A stretch of DNA of 35,417 bases from the IMG/VR virus record IMGVR_UViG_3300032268_000124, positions 1-35,417 of that record. One strand, given 5' to 3'. Source of the stretch: a virus. Below the pieces are notes generated by a model that worked only from the letters and a program-made list of their open reading frames with translations, was not told where the DNA came from and made no database searches. Position numbers and translations under genes: made by a program. Positions 1-6,987 of this stretch are shown piece after piece (the stretch's first letter is position 1; every line of letters starts with the position of its first letter).

Positions 1-408
1 GATCATCGAGCAGCACCAGCTGCAAGAGCCAAAGCCTGCACCACCCTCACAATCATTTGACTTCACGGCTATGTTGTCCAAAGGCGCGCCAGATGAAATG
101 GCCAAGGCTGCGCAGGCTTTGCAGCACATTAGCCCAGACTGTGACTATGACCAGTGGATTGAGATCGGTCAGGCTTTGCACTCAGAATTTGGAGAGCAAG
201 GCTTAAATATGTGGGACTCATGGTCCCAAGGCGGTAGCAAGTACCAAGGCACAAAAGACATTGAAGTCCACTGGAAGAGCTTTCACCAGGGCAAAGGTGT
301 TGGCATTGGCACACTCTTTAAACACGCCAAAGATTGTGGCTGGGAGCCGCCAACCAAGCAGGCCGAAAGAAAAAGCGCGGTGGAAGACTTTGCCGCGGTG
401 ATCAATGC
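1..408 (+). repeat. Left copy of diverged terminal direct repeat
   Basis: This segment aligns end to end with 35007-35417. I count about 43 mismatches in 408 aligned positions plus one 3-base in-frame indel, so about 89% identity. Both copies stay open in the same frame of the PrimPol-helicase gene, and many differences are at third codon positions. It is most simply the overlap of a circularly permuted or terminally redundant phage genome in which the two ends derive from different strains. Confidence 0.85.
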
Positions 409-1528
409 GCCAGTCACAGAAGACGCGCCAGACCCATCATGGCCAGAGCTGACGCTAGACCTGACCCACCTAAACCCCATCGATTACCTGATCGAAGGTT
501 TCATGGCCCATAGCTTTTTCATCTTGGCCGGTCAGCCTGGAGTCGGAAAAACCACGGCAGTGCTGTCAATGTGCATGGTCATGGCAGGGTTTGCAGTGGA
601 TGGCTGCGAGATTCACGCTAAAAAGAAACGCAAGTCAATTATCGTGACCGAAGACAGTGACCAGATAATCCGAACTCTTTTTGCATATTCAAAGCATTAC
701 AAGATAAATAATCTAAACGACTGGTTTGTGGTTATTGATGCCAGAAGGTCCAATGTCAAAGATTTATTAAGGCTTGCCCATAATATTGAGCGCCACACTG
801 TTAATGGCATTAAGCCATTATTGGTTTTAGACACGGCCAATGCGACCATGGATATTGATAACGAGAATGACAACTCCGAAGTTGGAGCCTATATTGCCGC
901 CATCAAGCAGACCATTTTCATTCAGCAAAAAGCCCCAGTCTGCATCCTGACCCATACAAACAAAACAATCAGTCGCCAAGACTCCGATGCCATGGCCCGT
1001 GGTGCAAGTGCATTCACAGGCGATGCAACCCTGACTGGAGTGCTTTTCATGGATGAGGATAACCAACGCTACCTAAAACTCACAAAGACGCGCTACGAGC
1101 CACAATTTAGAGAGATCAAATTCGACTCCATCACATTCCCAGAAGTTGTCTTAACCCCAGCTGGTGATATGCAAGAGATTATTTGTCGGGTAGCCATTCC
1201 AGCCATGTCGTCAGAACAAGACCGAATGGCCGCCAAACAGTCCCAACAAGACAACGCCAAAGAGCAGCGCATCCAAGACAAGTGCGATGAGGTCTGCAAC
1301 CATGTCCAAGCCATCATCAATGACAAAGGCAGCGTCATTATGCGAAGAGGACCAGGCAGGCCAGTTGTGCCAAAAGAACTCCAAAACGCCTATCAACTCG
1401 ATTGGACTGAAATATTTAGCACTGTCAAAGGCAGTGACGCAGGCTATATCCGCAAGCACATTGGCACGGCCATCTTCACCAGATTCGCGCCAAATGAGCC
1501 GCTATCGGGCTGGGTCAGACTCTCATGA
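1..1528 (+). CDS. PrimPol-helicase replication protein, 3' part (5' end outside window start)
   Basis: The reading frame is open from base 2 with no start at the window edge, so the ATG at 71 is internal. The order is a PriCT_2-like primase C-terminal domain (about 15-92 counted from that Met, with the DYDQWIEIGQALH stretch) and then a RecA/RepA-like ATPase. Its Walker A is GQPGVGKT (154-161) and Walker B is PLLVLDTAN, with Asp at 254. ATPases of this class unwind DNA or act as replicative helicases next to a primase. The missing N-terminus, an archaeo-eukaryotic primase domain, is present in the gene that runs off the right end of the window; joined, they give about 719 residues. The stop at 1526-1528 is followed directly by iteron-like repeats, which suits an origin-acting replication protein. 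Family assignment is strong; the exact unwinding activity is inferred. Confidence 0.85.
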   Translation, partial: IIEQHQLQEPKPAPPSQSFDFTAMLSKGAPDEMAKAAQALQHISPDCDYDQWIEIGQALHSEFGEQGLNMWDSWSQGGSKYQGTKDIEVHWKSFHQGKGVGIGTLFKHAKDCGWEPPTKQAERKSAVEDFAAVINAPVTEDAPDPSWPELTLDLTHLNPIDYLIEGFMAHSFFILAGQPGVGKTTAVLSMCMVMAGFAVDGCEIHAKKKRKSIIVTEDSDQIIRTLFAYSKHYKINNLNDWFVVIDARRSNVKDLLRLAHNIERHTVNGIKPLLVLDTANATMDIDNENDNSEVGAYIAAIKQTIFIQQKAPVCILTHTNKTISRQDSDAMARGASAFTGDATLTGVLFMDEDNQRYLKLTKTRYEPQFREIKFDSITFPEVVLTPAGDMQEIICRVAIPAMSSEQDRMAAKQSQQDNAKEQRIQDKCDEVCNHVQAIINDKGSVIMRRGPGRPVVPKELQNAYQLDWTEIFSTVKGSDAGYIRKHIGTAIFTRFAPNEPLSGWVRLS

Positions 1529-1563
1529 TTGGTCTAATGCGGAAAGGCGGAACTAATACGGAA

Positions 1564-1585
1564 CTAATACGGAATTCCGTATTAG
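1564..1585. promoter_or_regulatory. Perfect 22-bp palindrome made of two inverted iterons
   Basis: CTAATACGGAA at 1564-1574 is followed without a gap by its exact reverse complement at 1575-1585, so the site is a perfect palindrome centred on GAATTC. It is the only head-to-head pair in the iteron cluster. A dimeric DNA-binding protein would fit; which one is unknown. The PrimPol-helicase or the HTH protein at 31189 are candidates. Confidence 0.75.
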
Positions 1586-1602
1586 ACAATGGCAGGGATT
1601 GT

Positions 1603-1635
1603 TGGATAAGTGGGGTCATTAGACCCACTTATCCA
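1603..1635. other. Long hairpin within the origin-like region
   Basis: TGGATAAGTGGG (1603-1614) pairs with CCCACTTATCCA (1624-1635). The inner GTC/GAC can extend this to a 14-bp stem with one bulged G and an ATTA loop. There is no T tract after either arm, so it is not an obvious terminator. The right arm overlaps a consensus DnaA box. It may be a single-strand initiation or binding structure. Confidence 0.6.
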
Positions 1636-1768
1636 CAGACCAGTCTCGGCTTAGAAGGTACTTCAATTTCTAATGCGGAAAGGCGGAAAATTCCTTAAGG
1701 GGTTTCCGTATTAGAAACGAGCATTAGATGGTCCAACAGAAAGGAAAGTTATGCACAGGTTATCCACA
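1629..1768 (+). promoter_or_regulatory. DnaA boxes near the iterons
   Basis: TTATCCACA, the consensus bacterial DnaA box, occurs at 1629-1637 and 1760-1768. A one-base variant TTATGCACA is at 1749-1757, eleven bases before the second box. The last two overlap the start of the following gene, so DnaA binding could also affect its expression. Binding is inferred from the motif only. Confidence 0.6.
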
Positions 1769-2071
1769 ATTGATGAAATGGTCGAAGATGAGCGCGTTTT
1801 CTGCCAAAACTGCGCTAATGCGGAAATGGTCGAACAACGCCAGTCCATGCCAGCAGAACAGATGGAAAGGCACAGGAAGGTCAACGCAAAACCATTGCAG
1901 TGGATGTTTGACCAGGCAAAGGTCAAAGGTGGATGGGCAACAGTCACATGGTCCGAACATCAGTGCGGCCGAACTGGCCTTGCCACATTCCCGACCGATG
2001 TCAAGCACCGATGTCACATGTTCCAGACCAAAGCCACGGCAGTAGAATCCGAGGCATGGTGGTTGACATAA
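1751..2071 (+). CDS. Small Cys-pair (possible zinc-binding) protein
   Basis: This 106-residue protein has no family I recognise. It has a CxxC pair at Cys18/Cys21 and further cysteines at 72 and 88, the last in a KHRCHMF context. Four cysteines in this order could hold a zinc ion. The start has a good upstream AGGAAAG and lies inside the DnaA-box pair. It precedes the nuclease gene, whose ATG at 2056 lies inside its last codons. Its place between the origin-like repeats and the nuclease suggests an early DNA-related role, but that is only inferred. An overlapping frame from 1728 also codes but has no comparable ribosome site. Confidence 0.65.
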   Translation: MHRLSTIDEMVEDERVFCQNCANAEMVEQRQSMPAEQMERHRKVNAKPLQWMFDQAKVKGGWATVTWSEHQCGRTGLATFPTDVKHRCHMFQTKATAVESEAWWLT

Positions 2072-2442
2072 AGCGCAAGCGCAAAAGCATTGAACACATT
2101 GACCAGGTCAAAGTGGTGCAACACGTTCGAGCGTTTTATCCGGACTGCATCATTGCAGCAATACCCAATGGAGGCGATAGAACGGCCTCAGAGCGCGTTA
2201 GATTGCATTCTGAAGGGGTTTTGGCAGGGATGCCTGATCTGTGCGTCTTAGAGCCTAAAAACGGCTTTCACGGGCTTTTCATCGAGATGAAGACCAAGGC
2301 CGGAGTGGTATCAGGCAAACAAAGCTCTGTGGGTTTGCAGTTAAACGCAAAAGGATATCTGTGCCTGGTCTCAAGATCAGCGCCAGATGCAATCAAAATC
2401 ATTGAGGATTACTTGAATGGCAAAAGCACAAACGCTAAGTGA
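2056..2442 (+). CDS. VRR-NUC domain nuclease
   Basis: The 128-residue product is a stand-alone VRR-NUC domain, a PD-(D/E)XK nuclease fold common in phages and in FAN1-type enzymes. Key features are IPNGGDR (36-42), GMPDL with Asp61, IEMKT giving Glu77 and Lys79, and Gln89. Related phage proteins cut branched or junction DNA, so resolution of replication or packaging intermediates is likely. I chose ATG 2056 because the homology begins there. The frame stays open upstream to 1933, but that part only overlaps the previous gene. It overlaps the small terminase by 26 bases, placing it beside the packaging genes. Confidence 0.85.
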   Translation: MVVDIKRKRKSIEHIDQVKVVQHVRAFYPDCIIAAIPNGGDRTASERVRLHSEGVLAGMPDLCVLEPKNGFHGLFIEMKTKAGVVSGKQSSVGLQLNAKGYLCLVSRSAPDAIKIIEDYLNGKSTNAK

Positions 2443-2923
2443 GCTGGCAGACAACATTGTTGCCAGGCAGATGAATCAGAAAGAGCTTGCCAACATCGAG
2501 CGCAAAGAGATGTCTGGGATCAATAAGAAAATTCACGCCTTTGGCGGTGAGGCTATGCTCTTTGACCATATCTCATCAGGTAAGACCATCGATTCAGTGA
2601 TTAAGTCTTTGGACATAAGCATCGGTGGTTTCTACAAATGGATCGAAAAAGATGCAAAGCGCGGAGCGCTCCTCGCACGCGCACGCACGCGAGGTGGGAG
2701 AAGTTTAGCAGAGCAGACGCTGGAAATAGCAGATAACGCAAGCCCTCAAGAGGCACAGGTGGCCAAGCTGAGAGTGGACACAAGGCGCTGGCTGGCCTCT
2801 AAGCAGGCTCCAGACGAGTATGGTGACAAGCAGCAACCACTGGTCAACATCGACCTGGGAAGCATGGCGCTCGATGCATTACGCAAGCGCAGCGTGACAA
2901 TTGAAGATATGAATACCAAATGA
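2417..2923 (+). CDS. Terminase small subunit (Sf6-like)
   Basis: This 168-residue protein resembles Sf6-type small terminases. A helix-turn-helix-like region (about 55-75, with SLDISIGGFYKWIEKD) would bind the packaging site. It is followed by a helical stretch with the characteristic AEQTLEIAD and AKLRVDTRRWLASK motifs and YGDKQ. Small terminases form rings that recognise phage DNA and stimulate the large subunit. The large subunit lies about 820 bases downstream, separated by an origin-like stretch and three tiny genes. The start overlaps the nuclease gene by 26 bases, with GAGG about eleven bases upstream. Confidence 0.85.
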   Translation: MAKAQTLSELADNIVARQMNQKELANIERKEMSGINKKIHAFGGEAMLFDHISSGKTIDSVIKSLDISIGGFYKWIEKDAKRGALLARARTRGGRSLAEQTLEIADNASPQEAQVAKLRVDTRRWLASKQAPDEYGDKQQPLVNIDLGSMALDALRKRSVTIEDMNTK

Positions 2924-2952
2924 TTCAGTCACTTTATACAACGACCATTATG

Positions 2953-3171
2953 TTAAGTGCATAAGCATTTATCCACAGAATTAAGTGCATTAAAGTATTA
3001 CAGACCTACTTATGCACAGGAATCTGTGGATAAAGTTGGCCAAAATCTGGGGACAAGTCGGTGGTGGCCAGCTGGCGGTCGGTGGCCGTGACCCCCCCCG
3101 TGGCCGGTTTGGCGGGGGCGACAGTGGCGGCACTAAACACCTACAAAAAAAATTTTTAAAAAAATAAAAAA
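2953..3171. other. Candidate replication origin or packaging-linked site
   Basis: The non-coding stretch 2924-3233 (310 bases) contains two TTAAGTGCAT repeats (2953, 2981), DnaA boxes TTATCCACA at 2969 and its reverse complement at 3025, and the variant TTATGCACA at 3010. A GC-rich block with three GTGGCC copies (about 3062-3118) follows, then an uninterrupted 27-base A/T run (3145-3171). DnaA boxes followed by an AT-rich unwinding tract is the layout of bacterial and plasmid origins. Its place between the terminase genes means a pac-site role is also possible. Confidence 0.55.
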
Positions 3172-3233
3172 CTAACTTAACAAACAAGTCAAATTGTGCA
3201 AAAATGTCAACTCCACAAACAACGGAGTAAACG

Positions 3234-3398
3234 ATGAAATCTAAACTAGCGACAGTGGTACTGAAAGGGCAAGAGTGGATCGTGATCGACACTGATGAGG
3301 AAAAAGACGGGAAGGTCTTCTGCACCTTAATGAGTCCAGATGGAACAACTGTTTTGCATGCATGGGTCAATATCAACGATATCGTGGGGATAATATGA
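3234..3398 (+). CDS. Small hypothetical protein (54 aa)
   Basis: A short, acidic and beta-rich-looking protein with no family I recognise. The ATG has a clear GGAG ribosome site (AACGGAGTAAACG) and begins the run of overlapping genes that ends at the large terminase. The stop overlaps the next start as ATGA, which implies translational coupling. The protein has a single cysteine and no membrane segment. Confidence 0.65.
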   Translation: MKSKLATVVLKGQEWIVIDTDEEKDGKVFCTLMSPDGTTVLHAWVNINDIVGII

Positions 3399-3556
3399 AC
3401 ACAACAATACTTATTAAGGTACGCCAGTTATTCAATGTTGATTATGTGCCGCGTAGCACTAATAGACATAATCAATTGCAATATGTCAAGGCGATGAGAA
3501 TGCTGGGTAATAAGTGGTTAACCCATAAAGATAATGAAGTCCAGAAAATACAGTGA
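3395..3556 (+). CDS. Small basic hypothetical protein (53 aa)
   Basis: The ATG at 3395 overlaps the previous stop (ATGA) and is preceded by GGGGA. The frame is open further upstream to 3362, but that part lies inside the previous gene and is not needed. The product is basic (many Arg, Lys and His) and may bind nucleic acid, although no domain is recognisable. Its end overlaps the next gene's GTG start. Confidence 0.6.
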   Translation: MNTTILIKVRQLFNVDYVPRSTNRHNQLQYVKAMRMLGNKWLTHKDNEVQKIQ

Positions 3557-3750
3557 AAAGTAATTTTGTAAATAACCCAGTCAGATTGAATGGGAACTGC
3601 CACGGGCATAAGTTACAGAAATGTAATGGTTGCTTGGCCGAGAAGCCACCGGAGGGTGGGGTTGAGATGAGTGCGACCAGGTGGTTGTGCGCATCATGCT
3701 GGACCAATAGGATCACAGGTCGGAACTTAAAGCAAGTGAGGGGTTTGTGA
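3553..3750 (+). CDS. Zinc-ribbon-like small protein
   Basis: This 65-residue protein starts at GTG in a GTGA overlap with the previous gene. Cys24-x2-Cys27 and Cys46-x2-Cys49 form a two-knuckle zinc ribbon pattern, with Cys16, His17 and His19 nearby. Such small zinc proteins are common before phage terminases and may bind DNA or protein. The stop overlaps the GTG start of the large terminase, so the two are probably co-translated. The fold is inferred from cysteine spacing only. Confidence 0.65.
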   Translation: MKSNFVNNPVRLNGNCHGHKLQKCNGCLAEKPPEGGVEMSATRWLCASCWTNRITGRNLKQVRGL

Positions 3751-5153
3751 AAGAAAATGTCTTTGCCCAGTGGGTGGACCGATATCAGCCGGACCCTGTG
3801 CTATTTGTGCGGGAGGTTTTGGGGGTTGACCCTGACCCATGGCAAGTGAAGTTTCTTGGTGCGATTGCCCGTGGGGATCGGAAGATAAGTGTTCGGTCTG
3901 GCCACGGGGTGGGCAAATCCACTGCAAGCAGCTGGGCCATGCTCTGGTACTTTATGACTAGATCGCCAGTGAAAGTGGTGGTGACTGCACCGACAAGCTC
4001 TCAGCTTTATGACGCGATGTTTGCCGAGCTGAAGAGGTGGATCAATGCGATGCCTTTGCCTTTGCAGGGATTGTTGACTGTCAAGCAAGAGAGGATTGAA
4101 TTCAATGCTGCACCGACTGAGATGTTTATCTCTGCCAGGACAAGCAGGGCCGAGCAGCCAGAGGCTTTGCAGGGAATTCACTCAGAGAATGTGATGCTGG
4201 TGGCCGATGAGGCCAGTGGTGTGCCAGAGCAAGTGTTCGAGGCCGCGGCTGGCTCGATGTCTGGCCACAACGCGGTGACACTGTTATTGGGGAATCCGGT
4301 GAGGTCGAGTGGGTTTTTCTACGACACGCATACGCGCCTGGCAGATGAGTGGACCACGTTTCAAGTGGCCTGCACTGATTCGCCAAGGGTGAGTGATGAG
4401 TATGTCAAAGAGATGGCCATGCGCTATGGCGAGGAAAGCAACGTCTACCGGATCAGGGTGATCGGTGAATTCCCCAAGGGGGATGACGACACTGTCATTG
4501 CCATGGACCTACTTGAGAGCGCGGTGAATCGGGATGTCGCGCCAAGTGACTACGCGCCCATGCTGTGGGGCTTGGATGTGGCGCGGTTTGGTAGTGACAG
4601 ATCAGCGCTGTGCAAGCGCCAAGGGAATGCGGTCACAGAGAATATCCGGACATGGAAAAATTTGGACTTGATGCAATTGACTGGTGCGGTGGTGGCCGAG
4701 TACCAGGCGCTGCCACCAAGCCAGCAACCCAAAGAAATACTGGTCGATTCAATCGGCCTTGGCGCTGGGGTGGTGGACCGGCTGCGCGAGCTGGGCCTAC
4801 CGGCCAGAGGGATCAATGTGAGTGAATCACCCGCAATGGGTGGGACTTACAGGAATCTGAAAGCAGAGCTTTGGTACAAAGCAAGGGCGTGGCTTGAGGC
4901 CAGAGATTGCAAGATGCCAAAGGATGAGGTCTTGATTGCTGAACTGGCCACAGTGCGGTACTCATTCACTTCAAACGGCAAGATCGCCATCGAGGGAAAA
5001 GACGAGATCAAGCGCAGAGGATTGCCAAGTCCTGACAAGGCCGATGCCTTTGTCCTGACATTTGCCAGTGACGCGGTGGCAGGGATGTACGGCTCAAGTG
5101 GATCAGGAAAGTGGTCTCAGCCCCTGCGCAGAAACCTTGTCAGGGTTGCATAA
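3747..5153 (+). CDS. Terminase large subunit
   Basis: This 468-residue protein is the ATP-driven DNA packaging motor. The N-terminal ATPase has Walker A GHGVGKS (52-58), Walker B VMLVADEA with Asp154/Glu155, and a coupling motif LGNP (181-184). The C-terminal RNase H-like nuclease has GLDVARFGSD with Asp277, ILVDSIG with Asp334, and SPDKADAF with Asp430/Asp433. It cuts the concatemer and docks on the portal encoded at 7492. Length and motif order are normal. It starts at GTG overlapping the zinc-ribbon gene. Paired with a Sf6-like small subunit, a headful strategy is plausible and would agree with redundant ends, but this is inference. Confidence 0.95.
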   Translation: MKENVFAQWVDRYQPDPVLFVREVLGVDPDPWQVKFLGAIARGDRKISVRSGHGVGKSTASSWAMLWYFMTRSPVKVVVTAPTSSQLYDAMFAELKRWINAMPLPLQGLLTVKQERIEFNAAPTEMFISARTSRAEQPEALQGIHSENVMLVADEASGVPEQVFEAAAGSMSGHNAVTLLLGNPVRSSGFFYDTHTRLADEWTTFQVACTDSPRVSDEYVKEMAMRYGEESNVYRIRVIGEFPKGDDDTVIAMDLLESAVNRDVAPSDYAPMLWGLDVARFGSDRSALCKRQGNAVTENIRTWKNLDLMQLTGAVVAEYQALPPSQQPKEILVDSIGLGAGVVDRLRELGLPARGINVSESPAMGGTYRNLKAELWYKARAWLEARDCKMPKDEVLIAELATVRYSFTSNGKIAIEGKDEIKRRGLPSPDKADAFVLTFASDAVAGMYGSSGSGKWSQPLRRNLVRVA

Positions 5154-5185
5154 TTCGGGTATTGACAAACCAATGGGGGAAACCT

Positions 5186-5374
5186 ATGAAGATGATGACC
5201 AAAGCACAAAAGAAGGTCGGCAAGGTGATGGGCGAGTACAAAGCTGGCAAGCTCCACAGCGGTGGCACTGGCAAAATTGTTAAGAATCCTAAACAGGCCA
5301 TTGCCATTGCAATGTCTGAGGCAAAGATGCCAATGCGCGGTCAACGCACGGCAAAGAACAAAGGAAAGAAATAA
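5186..5374 (+). CDS. DUF6496-like small basic protein
   Basis: A 62-residue lysine-rich protein with the pattern KVMGEYKAGKLHSG followed by NPKQAIAIAMSEA, which I recognise as the DUF6496 type found in phages and some bacteria. Function is unknown. I chose ATG 5186 because GGGGGA lies just upstream; a GTG-type extension to 5111 would run back into the large terminase gene. It shares one base with the next gene (TAATG). Confidence 0.75.
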   Translation: MKMMTKAQKKVGKVMGEYKAGKLHSGGTGKIVKNPKQAIAIAMSEAKMPMRGQRTAKNKGKK

Positions 5375-5853
5375 TGGCTACCTTACAACGCACCATGGAC
5401 CAGGTCATGGACAGGGAAGAGGGCGAGGATATGAGCGCAGGCGAGAACTGCCCCATGCCCACGCTAGACATTACCCTCAACCTAAAAAACCGCGCAAAGG
5501 CAATCACCAGCGCGGCCTATGGTCCTGAGAATCCCAAACTGCCTAATGAGGCTTTTTGGCGTAAGAAGGCTGACCAGTGGGATGTGAGCATGGATGACGC
5601 AAAGCAAAGCCTATGCGGTAACTGCGCGGCATTCAATGTGTCTGACAAGATCAAGAATTGCATTGCAGAGGGTATTGGCATGGAAGCCGACCCATGGGGA
5701 ACAATCAAGTTGGCCGATCTGGGTTACTGCGAAATCTTTGACTTCAAGTGCGCAGCCAGCCGAACGTGCGATGCATGGGTGGTGGGTGGTCCCAATACGG
5801 GTGAGCAAGAGGGTGAAGAATCTGAAAACTATGAAGAAGGAGAAGAGGAATGA
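5374..5853 (+). CDS. Cysteine-rich protein resembling HiPIP (high-potential iron-sulfur) proteins
   Basis: This 159-residue protein has Cys81-x2-Cys84-x11-Cys96-x22-Cys119, close to the four-cysteine order of HiPIP domains that hold a 4Fe-4S cluster, plus Cys126 and Cys132. The CGNCAAFN and GYCEIFDFKC segments look like the cluster loops. The C-terminus is a strongly acidic tail. No export signal is seen, so it is cytoplasmic or virion-associated. Similar proteins sit beside terminase and portal genes in aquatic phages. Whether it carries an iron-sulfur cluster or zinc is unknown. It is joined by start/stop overlaps to the genes on both sides. Confidence 0.65.
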   Translation: MATLQRTMDQVMDREEGEDMSAGENCPMPTLDITLNLKNRAKAITSAAYGPENPKLPNEAFWRKKADQWDVSMDDAKQSLCGNCAAFNVSDKIKNCIAEGIGMEADPWGTIKLADLGYCEIFDFKCAASRTCDAWVVGGPNTGEQEGEESENYEEGEEE

Positions 5854-6002
5854 AAGCTGGACTTTATGCCAACATTAACGCAAAACAGGAACGGATAGCC
5901 AAAGGCAGCAAAGAGAAGATGCGCAAACCAGGCAGCAAAGGCGCGCCATCAGCTGCTGACTTCAAGGCCGCGGCCAAGACTGCAAAGAAGCCAAAGAAAT
6001 GA
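5850..6002 (+). CDS. Small lysine/alanine-rich protein (50 aa)
   Basis: The product starts MKAGLYANINAKQERI and continues with a KMRKPGSKGAPSA motif. This is a short basic protein type that recurs in phages between terminase and portal. The function is unknown; the charge suggests DNA or acidic protein binding. The start overlaps the previous stop (ATGA) behind a strong AGAAGAGG ribosome site, and its own stop overlaps the next start. Confidence 0.75.
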   Translation: MKAGLYANINAKQERIAKGSKEKMRKPGSKGAPSAADFKAAAKTAKKPKK

Positions 6003-6295
6003 AGACTCCGGCTTGGCAGCGTAAAGAGGGTAAGTCACCCTCTGGTGGTCTCAATGCCAAGGGCCGTGCCAGTGCGAAGGCCGAGGGTATGGACCTTAAA
6101 GCGCCAGTCAAGTCTGGCGATAACCCAAGGCGCGCATCATTCTTGGCGCGCATGGGCAATATGCCTGGTCCTGAGATGAAGGCCGGTGAGCCGACCAGAC
6201 TGCTGCTAAGTCTGAAGGCATGGGGTGCAAGCTCCAAGGCTGATGCCAAGGCAAAGGCGGCTGCAATATCTGCAAGAAACAAGGCGAAGAAATGA
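5999..6295 (+). CDS. DUF6321-like basic protein
   Basis: A 98-residue basic protein with the segments PAWQRKEGKSPSGGLNAKGR and RRASFLARMGNMPGP, then a C-terminal Lys/Ala-rich helix with KADAKAKAAAISARN. This matches a conserved phage family that I recall as DUF6321. Its function is unknown. Its fixed position next to packaging and portal genes suggests a head or packaging role, but nothing in the sequence proves it. Coupled to both neighbours by ATGA overlaps. Confidence 0.7.
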   Translation: MKTPAWQRKEGKSPSGGLNAKGRASAKAEGMDLKAPVKSGDNPRRASFLARMGNMPGPEMKAGEPTRLLLSLKAWGASSKADAKAKAAAISARNKAKK

Positions 6296-6987
6296 TTTGT
6301 CCAATTGTCATTGCCACTGTCAAAGGCCATGGTTTGGCCGTATTGCTCGAATCCATCAGGCAATACGCGCCAGAGTGTCCGGTCTATTTGCGCGGCCCAG
6401 AGTCTGTCATCGAACATTTTGATGCCGATTACAAAATTTATGGCCAGCCAAGGAACTTTGGCGATGACTACAACGAGGTGATTGAGGCAGCGCTCAAAGA
6501 CTGGTCATCATGCATTGTGGCCAATGACGACATAGTGCTGACACCTACCAGCGTGAAGGTGCTGATGGAAGATGTTCAGATCGTGAAAAGCATGAACAGT
6601 GTCAAGCCTGGCTGGGTGGCGGCAAGGTGCGATGCGGCACGGCCTATCCAGAATGTGCGAATTAGCAAAGAGGGTGAGAAGCTCAGTGGCTATAAATTCC
6701 CGTCTGAAAACTACATCAGAATGAGCCAAGTGGTCAGCCCAATATTTGCATGGATATCAAGTGATGCTTTTTCGGAGGAAAAGTTTCCCCCTCTGAATTG
6801 GTACTCAGATGATGTGCATTGTATGGATTTGATAAAAAAAGGCTATGCACATTTTGTGTCAGCCAGTTATGTCCACCACATTGGCAGCAATACCATTGGC
6901 ATGGAATTCCAAAAACTACATGAGGATGCAATGCCATGGCTTAGAGAAAACAGACCCGAATATGCGAGTGCCTGGTTTGATTCTTAA
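6292..6987 (+). CDS. Glycosyltransferase family 2-like protein
   Basis: This 231-residue protein looks like a compact GT-A fold. It opens with PIVIATVKGHGLAVLLESI, has an acidic metal/nucleotide motif ANDDI (77-81) in place of DxD, and a later NWYSDDVHCMDLIKKGY segment where the catalytic base would lie. A nucleotide-sugar donor is expected; the acceptor could be a virion protein or host surface glycan. It sits between terminase and portal, next to a methyltransferase, so virion decoration is a reasonable guess. No membrane segment or signal peptide is visible. Confidence 0.75.
   Translation: MICPIVIATVKGHGLAVLLESIRQYAPECPVYLRGPESVIEHFDADYKIYGQPRNFGDDYNEVIEAALKDWSSCIVANDDIVLTPTSVKVLMEDVQIVKSMNSVKPGWVAARCDAARPIQNVRISKEGEKLSGYKFPSENYIRMSQVVSPIFAWISSDAFSEEKFPPLNWYSDDVHCMDLIKKGYAHFVSASYVHHIGSNTIGMEFQKLHEDAMPWLRENRPEYASAWFDS

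Larger units (their letters stand above)
1534..1825. repeat. Iteron-like cluster, seven copies of CTAATRCGGAA
   Basis: The 11-mer CTAATACGGAA or CTAATGCGGAA occurs on the plus strand at 1534, 1553, 1564, 1670 and 1815 and as its reverse complement at 1575 and 1704. The copies at 1553 and 1564 abut, so they repeat at one helical turn. The copies at 1534 and 1670 are each followed by AGGCGGAA, so a longer unit is duplicated. The last copy lies inside the next gene. I did not find the motif elsewhere in the window. Local, spaced copies beside a replication protein gene fit binding sites for an origin-recognition protein or a repressor. Confidence 0.8.

Noticed and set aside
1728-2045. 105-codon plus frame overlapping the Cys-pair protein
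   Set aside because: No domain is visible and it has no ribosome site as good as that of the 1751 gene in the other frame.
2990-3376. 128-codon minus-strand frame across the origin-like stretch
   Set aside because: It crosses the A/T run and GC-rich block as low-complexity residues, has no ribosome site, and overlaps a better plus-strand gene.
3550-3760. Possible HNH-type endonuclease in the zinc-ribbon gene
   Set aside because: The CxxC pairs are present, but the His-Asn-His catalytic order is absent.
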